Shown here: piece by piece, positions 11,801 to 20,800 of the stretch
Layout: each line of letters opens with the position of its first letter
Numbering within the stretch: the first letter of the stretch is position 1
Source: Sthenelais limicola
Lineage: Eukaryota > Annelida > Polychaeta > Phyllodocida > Sigalionidae
Assembly (NCBI GenBank): GCA_942159475.1
Contig: OW804098.1
Coordinates: forward strand, 114,083,916-114,147,915
Direction: 5' to 3'
DNA length: 64,000 nt
Position numbers and translations under genes: made by a program
The notes under the pieces: generated by a model
Told to the model about the DNA's origin: nothing
Seen by the model: only the letters and a program-made list of their open reading frames with translations
Databases searched by the model: none

Positions 11801-14800
11801 ACGACAGCAGGGACGGCAAAGCCGCAAAGGGTCTATCTCACGCGGCCAAATCGACCCCTACCTGGGACCAGGACAAATTCAAAGTCATGAGAGTTTTAAT
11901 TGAAACAAAATTTGAGCAAAATCCTAGCCTCAAACAAATCCTTCTGGATACCGGGGAAATGAAACTGTATGAGGCGACTAATGATGGGTACTGGGCCTGT
12001 GGTGCCTCCTTGTCTTCAAAACACATCACAGAAGGCACGCACAACGGAAACAACGCCATTGGCGCTATCCTAGAAGACTACAGGGAGTTTTTAACTTCAT
12101 GTGTAGGTTACCAGCGTAAGGACATAATTACAGCAAATGCCCAGGGCGCACAATGGAATCCAGCAACTAGCAAATCCCCCCGTCAGAAGGTGATTGTACC
12201 CGAAGCTGAAAATGAAGATCAGGAAGAAACCCCAGCACCTGATCAAGCCGAGAATGCCAAGGAAATAAACAATCACGCCTTTCAAATGAATGAACCTTCA
12301 GAAAACTCAGGTGAAATGGACCATGACGGATTAGGCGCCTATCCTCCCCCCCAAGTCACAAGGCTAGACACTGAGGCCGCTAGCCCCTCATCTGACGCTA
12401 CATCATGACAGAATACACCTAGAGGTGAAGGAAGGGGTGGAGGCGATGGTAGAGGAAAGAAGAACAAAAGCAGAGGTGCAGCCCGTTCCCGCCAAACCCA
12501 GGAAAAGAGAGGGCGTACTCTCTCCAGTGAGGAAGGTCTGAGAGCAAGCAAGAGAGTTAACAGCCCTATCTGTTTCCATCGTCAATCGCCAGACCCAGTG
12601 GAAATGCAAAGGATCATTGCTGAATATAACAATTGGCCAGCCCCATATGTTCCAATATTCTCCAACTCTAGTGAACGAGCGGCCAGTAGCGTCTACTATC
12701 AGCATGGCTTGGGCCACTACTAGGAATAAGTCATTAATAATCACTGATTCCAGGGGGAAACATCTGAATTCTTACTTACCACTCAGCGAAGATATAACTT
12801 GCATCCCATATAGTGGGGGCAAGCTCAACTTCCTGGCAGACAAATGCATAGAACTGTACTGAGTCCACAGACCCAATAGGATCATGCTTATTGGGGGCAT
12901 CTGTGATATGTGTTCAAAAGATTGGGAGACGAAGGAAATCAAACTAGCCATCAATGATGAAGAAGAGCTTAGTAACTATATGATAGAGTTATATGAAATG
13001 TGTTTACTCAAACTGGAAACCCTGCCTAGGGAGTGTTATATAGGTTTGGGCGGTTTGATCGGTGCTAATTTAAACACCGCTAATCATTTGGAGGGAACCT
13101 CCATCTTCCAAAGTATAGCTGATAATTCTGTCATGTGCATTAATAAGAAAATTATAGAGCTAAACCACAATAGGCATACTAGACATTTAAATTTAATTCA
13201 CAAAGTACATGCTAGGAGTAAGGGGTCGTTCATAAATCACTACCAGAGACTGCCTGATGGAATCCATCTTGATAATATAGTATTACAGCATTGGGCCAAG
13301 CAAGCTGTCCTATTTCATAATGACCCGAGTTATCCTACACAGTGACTCAACTCCCTGGCTCGCCATGCGAAAAAGGGAGACCATCCTACCTATATTAGAA
13401 CTATACATCCTCATGCGCCTATATATGTCTTCATGGACTCCTGCATTGGCTAGTTTTTTAGTGAACCACAAATACGGTACTACGGACTTCTCCTCCCGGC
13501 TCGCCATGCGAAATGGGAAGATCATCATATCTAATGACAATCTGAGTAAAATTGAACTCCTATGTATGTCGCACTGCCTTTGTCTCCCTGTTTTAATTGA
13601 TATCTATACGCTTAGCACACAATGGATATTCCCCTATGCTATTTCAAATGTTGGGCATTTACTGAATCAGCTGTTTTGTATACTGTGTACACCTATTACC
13701 TGCCTATATGTAACTAGTATGGGCCCGGCTCGCCATGCGAAAAGGGTACCCTATCTAGAATTATATAACACCAAACTCCCTCGCTATGTTGGCTCCCGTT
13801 ATAGACCACTGCTTGCACTAGTCCAATTGGTCATTCGGTCATGTATGAGTAATGTTAGACGCACACTATGGGTGAAGCGGTACCAGTGCTTCCAACCGAG
13901 CAATACTACGACTTATATCTGCCTCAAAGATAGAATAGGGAGTACATATTTGTATTTTAGAATCAGTGATATTATGGGTTGGACCTGCACCTATTGTCTG
14001 TCACTAAGGTTATTGTTCTCCATTCGCCATGTGAAAAGGGACGGTATGACAATGTTTCAAAAGCTATCCGAATGTATACACCTCGCTCGTGTAATCAGGT
14101 TTTCTCTTGCATACGGTATATCTGTTGTTTATAACCTAGAGGTAGCACATACTACTAGAGTTATGTCTGTAAGGGACATTAAGGTGAATTACTATAATGA
14201 TAGATTACTACGGTGTGAACTTATAGGTTTTTGATGTCTCCCAACAACAATAATAATATCAAAGCTTGGTGTGACTTTAAAAAGATTAGGGGTGTAAAGA
14301 TGGTACATAAGATATTATAACATAAGATCATTGTTACCAAAGATAGATACCATTCGTAATGAGGTTATGTGCAACAACTTAGATGTCGTTAGTTTTTCAG
14401 AGAGTTGGCTTAAAAAGGAAATACCGGATAATATGGTTAATTGTCCAGAATATAATTTAATTCGTCTAGACAGAATGACAGGCAGTAGAGGTGGGGGCAT
14501 ATGCTATTTCATTAGATCAGACTACAGTTTCACGTATGTTACAGACAACCAGATATCGAATGAAAACAGTGAGATTATGAGTGTAGTCCTAAAGCGTGGT
14601 AAAACTCCGACATACAACCTCCTAATTGCATACAGGCCTCCGACAGGCAATATATCAAGTTTCCTGGCCGATCTGGAATTAGCCAGGAAGTCTCTCAACA
14701 ATGGTATGAATCTTGTAGGGAATCTAGTCGTGTGTGGCGATTTTAATATTGATAACAGTGTAAATGACAATAGATCTAGAGCACTACGCAATTATGTAGT

Positions 14801-17800
14801 TTCTAAAAATCTCACAATAGCAACAAACGAGATCACGAGGTATGGTTTATATAAGAATTCTATATTGGACTTATTTATTATAGGAGGTAAGACCGAATTT
14901 GTCACTGGCACTATTCAATATTCGCTGTCGGATCACAATCCTATATACGCCATATTTAAGAAATCAATTATTCAAAAGATCAAAACTACTGTAAAAGGTA
15001 GAGATTTCAGGAACTACTCATATGAAGGGTTGGAGAACAACCTGGCTAAGGCTAATTGGAATATTTTATTTGACTCTGATAATCCAAACATTTGTTGGAA
15101 CTACATGAAGAATGAAATAAATGCAGCAGCTGACAAGGTAGCCCCCATTAAGGTATTTAAAAATATAGTAGTAAAACCGGAATGGTATACAGGTGAACTA
15201 AAGGAATTACATAAAGATAGAGAACGTCTGTATAAGATAGCAAATAGGACCAAAAGTATGACAGACGTTAGAATGCTAGGAATATGAGAGACACATGTAA
15301 TCGCTGCATCAGAATGGCCAAATCTGAGTACTATAAAAATCTATTGTATACACATCGAAAGGACTCCAAAAAATTTTGGAGGGTTGTAGAAAACATTGAG
15401 AACAAAAGTACCCCGGTCATTAATAGCCTAAATACTGATGGTAAGGATCAGGTCGGATTAGAATTAGTTCAAGGTGTGAATGCTTTTTATTGTGACATAG
15501 GGAAAAAAATTAATGCTGCAATAGATAATATACCACGTACTATTGTGGAGGAACTAACTCCATTCGTCTGGGTGGACTTCCATTAGCTGAATTCATCAAA
15601 GATATTAATATAAATAAGAACTCTGGATGTACCGATGTAAACACTAGAATATATAAGGATGCATTTAGCATCCTCATAATGCAGTTATTACATATAATCA
15701 GAAAGTCACTTACACAAGGCATCTTCCCAGACGAATGGAAATATGCGAATGTAAAACTGATTCCAAAAATTAAAAACCCTATCACTCCCTCCGATACAAG
15801 GCCGATCTCTCTATGCCATCTAGCAGGTAAAGTTACCGAAAAAATCGTAGTTGAACAACTGATGTCACATTTAAATAGGAATGATATTCTCTGTAAGAAG
15901 CAGTTTGGCTTCCAGAGTGGACACTCCACAACGGAGGCACTCGTAGAATTCTTATCAGATATTAATCTAGCAATTTACTCTAACAAAATTACTGTGGCCT
16001 GTTATATTGATTTCTCTAAGGCGTTTAATTCGGTAGACCATGACATATTGAATAAGAAACTACAAGAATGTGGACTAAGTAATATAGCCTGTCGTTGGTT
16101 CCAATCCTATCTCGAGGACCGAAAGCAAAGGGTATTGAATGGTGACCTTATCTCTGACTGGAGATCGATTGATTATGGTGTGCCCCAAGGATCAGTCCTG
16201 GGGCCAATATTATACCTTATATATGTAAATGACCTTAAATACCTTGACCTACACAGCAGCTTTATACAATACGCGGATGATACCGTATTCTATTACAGTG
16301 GAAATAATGTTGATGAATGTACCCTGAATATGAATAGGGACTTGGAAAGGTTCCATGTATGGAGTAAGAGCAACAAGCTCCTTGTGAATGTAAAAAAAAC
16401 CAAGTGTATGTTAATTGGACCAAAAAAGAACGTATCTAATATTAAACTGAAAATAAACATGGGTGGTGCAGAGATAGAACAGGTAGAAAAATATGTATAT
16501 CTGGGTCTCACCATAGACCAATGTATTGGCATGATCCCACAATTTAATAGCTTGATAAGCCAGTTGTATAACAAACTATTTGTATTTAGAAAAATGAGAC
16601 CGAACCTCACCACAGGCGCAGCCCTAACAATCGCCAAATCGAAGTTATTGTCAATATTTGATTACAGTTTATTTGCACTTACGCCTCTGAACCTAACCCA
16701 AATGAGAAGATTACAAAAGACGCAGAATAGTATACTAAGGGTCGCTATAGATCTGAACTACACAAAGAGTAACAGAGAGCTGTGGATCTCGGCTAAAGCC
16801 ATGAATATTGAAAGTAGGCTAAGTTTTAACTTATGCAAAATAGCCCATACTGATGTATACGTAAAAAACAAGGGCATTATCCCACCTAGACCAACAAGAC
16901 AGGCCAATGCCCCAATGTTAGAAGTTATTCGCCCTAAAAATGTAAGAGATCAAAGATGTATATTGTCATGTAAAGCAAAACTTTGGAACGAACTGCCGCA
17001 GTTTATAAGGATGGTAGAAGATCCACTTAGTTTCAAAACAAAATTGAAATACCATATTTTAAGTATTCAGAACGCTCCATTACCAGTACCATAATGTATA
17101 TCCTGAGTCTCCCGATATCAGATCATGATTATGATCACAAACTTACTGCCATGCTCCAATTGTATATATGTTGTACTCTGTGTACCCCCGCCCCCGCTAG
17201 TATGTAAGTTAAATGCTGGAATTGTCTCCAGCCTTCTTCGCCTTACATGTATATGTATTACATGTACTTTGTATATACTGCAATTGACGTACCAAATGTA
17301 ACAATGTGTTACCATCTCAATCAAATCACTCACCGCGGCAATAGCACATATGTAAATTAGTCAGTAACCATATTCATATTCATTCACCCTCATCTCATCT
17401 CATTATTATATCATTCTTCTTAGCTAAATTTAGCTTGAATATACACCTTAATAAGAGGTAATTGATGATATATAAGAATCGATCGAGTATATAACCTAAT
17501 TAAGGAAGATTGACTTGTAATGTACTACCCTACGGCCATATGTAACATGCATGGTCTTGATGCCTAAGAAAATCACTACACTGTGACTGGCGTCAGGCCA
17601 ACTATTGAATAAAAACGTTTCCAAAAAAAAATATATTACCATTAAACCTACCAATTCTCAGATCGATCAAACAAAAATTAATTTTTACCCTTTTAGAAAG
17701 GACTGCACCATTTTCGTGAGAATGGGCCATATATATATTGTATTTTTATTCTGAGTCAAAACAGTTACATAAATTTTCAGAATAGGATGCCAGCCTCTCC

Positions 17801-20800
17801 CTAGGGAGGTCTTCCTGGTGGATCCTTGCTCTAATACCTGCTATTTAGAAACATGATATCGGGATGTAAAAAAATGATCTGTTCGACCCAAAGCAAACAA
17901 TTACATACAGTGTAGTAACACTGCACAGTGGGCACCAAACATTGTAGGCCTACTAACGGGGCTGTCAGCGGGGCAGCGGGGCTCTCTGAGACTTCTTTAG
18001 TATTTTTTTTAGTGATATCTGATGACATATGATCAAATTGTATGCACATATAATAAATATAGGATGGAACTCACCAGCAATAATCGAAAATTTATTGGAC
18101 TTGATTTGTCCACATAAGCACGATGCCGTCCAATAAATTTTCGATTATTGCTGGCTCGTCCCATTCTCTCTATGTATTTAAGAAAATGTATAACAATAAT
18201 TTTTCCCAAGACCTTGAGCTGTGACATATTCTCGGTTACTGTCAATTACAATTGTTGGGACCTCCTCCATAGGAAGGATATACATACCAGACAACGTATT
18301 AATCGTCGTCCCCTTCCATTTCACTACGAAGTTTTCCCCACAAGTTTTCTTTGGTTTGTTTCTTCCCTAGAACAACATTGTTATATTTCATCACTCTTAC
18401 ATTCATTTTCATTTCAATCACGAAAGCACTGAAAATTATTTTGTTAACATTAAAGATCCTCTTGAGTAATATACTAAATCCAAGTGCACAACCAATTATA
18501 AAACCTATTGATATTACTGATGAAAACTAATTAATCAATTGATATCATTAATTAAAAGTGTAATTACCTGCCACGCCCCTATTAACAAGTGATTCTAATC
18601 CAGTACAACTTTAACAGGGGATTTGCATAGCCGCCATTTTTAATCTTGATTCACATTGAATTATGGTACAGTATAAAATCTATAGAAAACATTTAATGTT
18701 CAGCATTGATTATTTATCAATGCTGTCAATATGTCAATATCCATGTGTTATACATGTTTCCAAAACACAAGCTTCCATCTTTCCCGTCATGCATTTGGTT
18801 TCCATAGGTTATTCATACCAAGCCTGATATTGGTTAAAGCATTCTTGTATTTTTAAATAAAAATCTTGCCAAACAATTTTTGTATCAGATTTCAATTAAT
18901 CTATAAGACCATGGTTCGCCCTGTATTTGACTTTTGTGATATATTCTATACCCCGGCACAGAAAAAACACCTAGACAGGCTGCAATCCATACAAAACTCA
19001 TTTCTAAGACTAGCATACAACAAGAAAAAAACTGATAGTGTCAAGGAAACTCACTCAGAGATAAATATGGAATATCTGAATGAAAGGAGAGACTCACACC
19101 TTCTCCACCTAGCATATGAAATGAGTCATGATAAAAGATACCTTGACAACAGAAACATCAATCTGCGAAGTCTGGCAAAGAGTAAAGTCATGAAAATACC
19201 AATGACAAAAACAGAGAGGATCAGAAAATCATTTATTGTACAAGCCCCAACCCTTTTCAATAAAATCCCACCAGCTGGGAGAAACTGCCCAACACTGGTC
19301 GAATTCAAAATATACCTTGAAGAAAACTTCTTCACCCACATGGGATAACGGGGAGACCCCAGCATCGATCTCTATCAGGCCGTAAGATTATTAAAAAACT
19401 AGTCAAAATTATTTATACAACTGTGAAGGATGTGGATGGAAATTGGGGCCAGTGTTCGCCAGAATGTTACCCCACATACATCTAGACCCTCTAGTCATCA
19501 TAACATCTAATGAATGTAAAATATATAAACAGCAGTCAACGCAGTGTTCACAAGAATGCCAGGACCTAGCTGATTTGAAAATGGGATACACTACCTGTAT
19601 AAGCACACAACCCATTTTCGCTCATTGTTATCCATCAAACCTTAATTAACCCAAATTTAACAAATGGACGATGTCCACAAAAAATTATACACAAGGAAAC
19701 TCAATACCATGAGTCACACCTTGATGAAGATATAGCTAGTGCATCCCAGTGCAGTAATGTAGGTAATTAGTCATTTTATACCCCTGTATACTGTTAATTG
19801 TAACTTAAAAGTCTAGTCTAAGGGACCCTCTGGAAGAGCTGTGGCTGCCACAGAAGAGGACCGACCCATTTCCGATGTAAATTATCTATACGTTTATCAT
19901 GTACTGTCTTCGGAAATAAACAATATACATACATACAACAGAATCTATCCCATGAAGCACTATAATAGACATGCGCATTAGCACATGCCAATCACCTACT
20001 GTCTTATTCAAAATACAGTTCAACCTAACCAAACAGATTGTTAGAATCAATGCAATGCAGAATATACTCGAATTTACCTAGTATTGACAAATTGCACCTT
20101 TATTTAGGAGAATGTCCTAAATGTGTACAGCTGCCAATTGTCCTTTTTCTGAAAATCTTACCCGTATACAGCTTACAACTGTACATTTTCTGAAAATCAT
20201 GTACATAATTTTCTCTTTTTTTCCAGATCGGGCTGGGGGTCCTAGGGCTGACATTCCTGCTGACGCTGCTGCTAAACACCTCACTGGTTTCAGTCGGAGT
20301 GAACAACCTCACTGCACACTCTGCACCCCTTTCTCTGGCCGATGGTATACTGTTGATTGTGGGTGGGGTGCATTTAATCATCAATTTAATCCTCCCTATG
20401 CTTGTCATTACCATTGTCAATAGCGTTATAATAAGTGAAATGCGGAAAGCCTTGCGGGTTCGTAAGCAGGCGACTGATTCAACGTTGAAGGCCGAGCATA
20501 CGTCATTCCTCGTCATGCTATGGTTGTCTTGGCTGTTTGTTTTGTTTTACCTACCATCCAGCATCGAGTATGTTGTGCCCTCCTTTTTTACCCTGTCTGT
20601 AAAGGTTGTTATAGTGGTACACTTGGCTTTTACATGTTTAGAATTGGTCAATAGCTCTAGTAACATTGTAGTCTATCTGATATCAGGGTCAGACTTCAGG
20701 AGCGAGATATCAAGTATGTTTTCCTCAGTTTACCATAAGTTGTCACTTTCTAAAGTAAATCACCCTGCAGTTGTTGCTGTTCAGGAATCAGGAGCAAAGA

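Larger units (their letters stand above)
10545..17632 (+). mobile_element. Near full-length LINE (CR1/jockey group) with multi-domain ORF1
   Basis: The 3' end has AATAAA near 17609 and an A run ending about 17631. The octamer ATATTACC occurs at 10537-10544 and 17633-17640 and is the likely target duplication, so the element appears full length. Order: 5' UTR, ORF1 (coiled coil, RRM-like, NADAR, SGNH), a 304-codon frame, then ORF2 (APE endonuclease, reverse transcriptase). At least six frame breaks or stops show that this copy is dead as written, unless some are recoded. It lies inside a TIR element inside a GPCR intron. Confidence 0.8.
8744..17731. mobile_element. TIR DNA element (about 1.9 kb) split by a LINE
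   Basis: Left end GGCCCATTCTCACGAAAGTA (from 8744) and right end complementary to GGCCCATTCTCACGAAAATG (to about 17728) form inverted repeats of about 28 bp continuing into GTGCA. Both sit in TA repeats, so TA is the probable duplication. Without the LINE it is 8744-10544 plus 17641-17731. No transposase is visible. The interior holds seven copies of a GCGACGTTTTT motif (about 9121, 9306, 9455, 9499, 10077, 10098, 10449) in both orientations, two pairs as inverted repeats, and a piece of MITE family A at about 9728-9906. It is probably non-autonomous. Confidence 0.75.
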
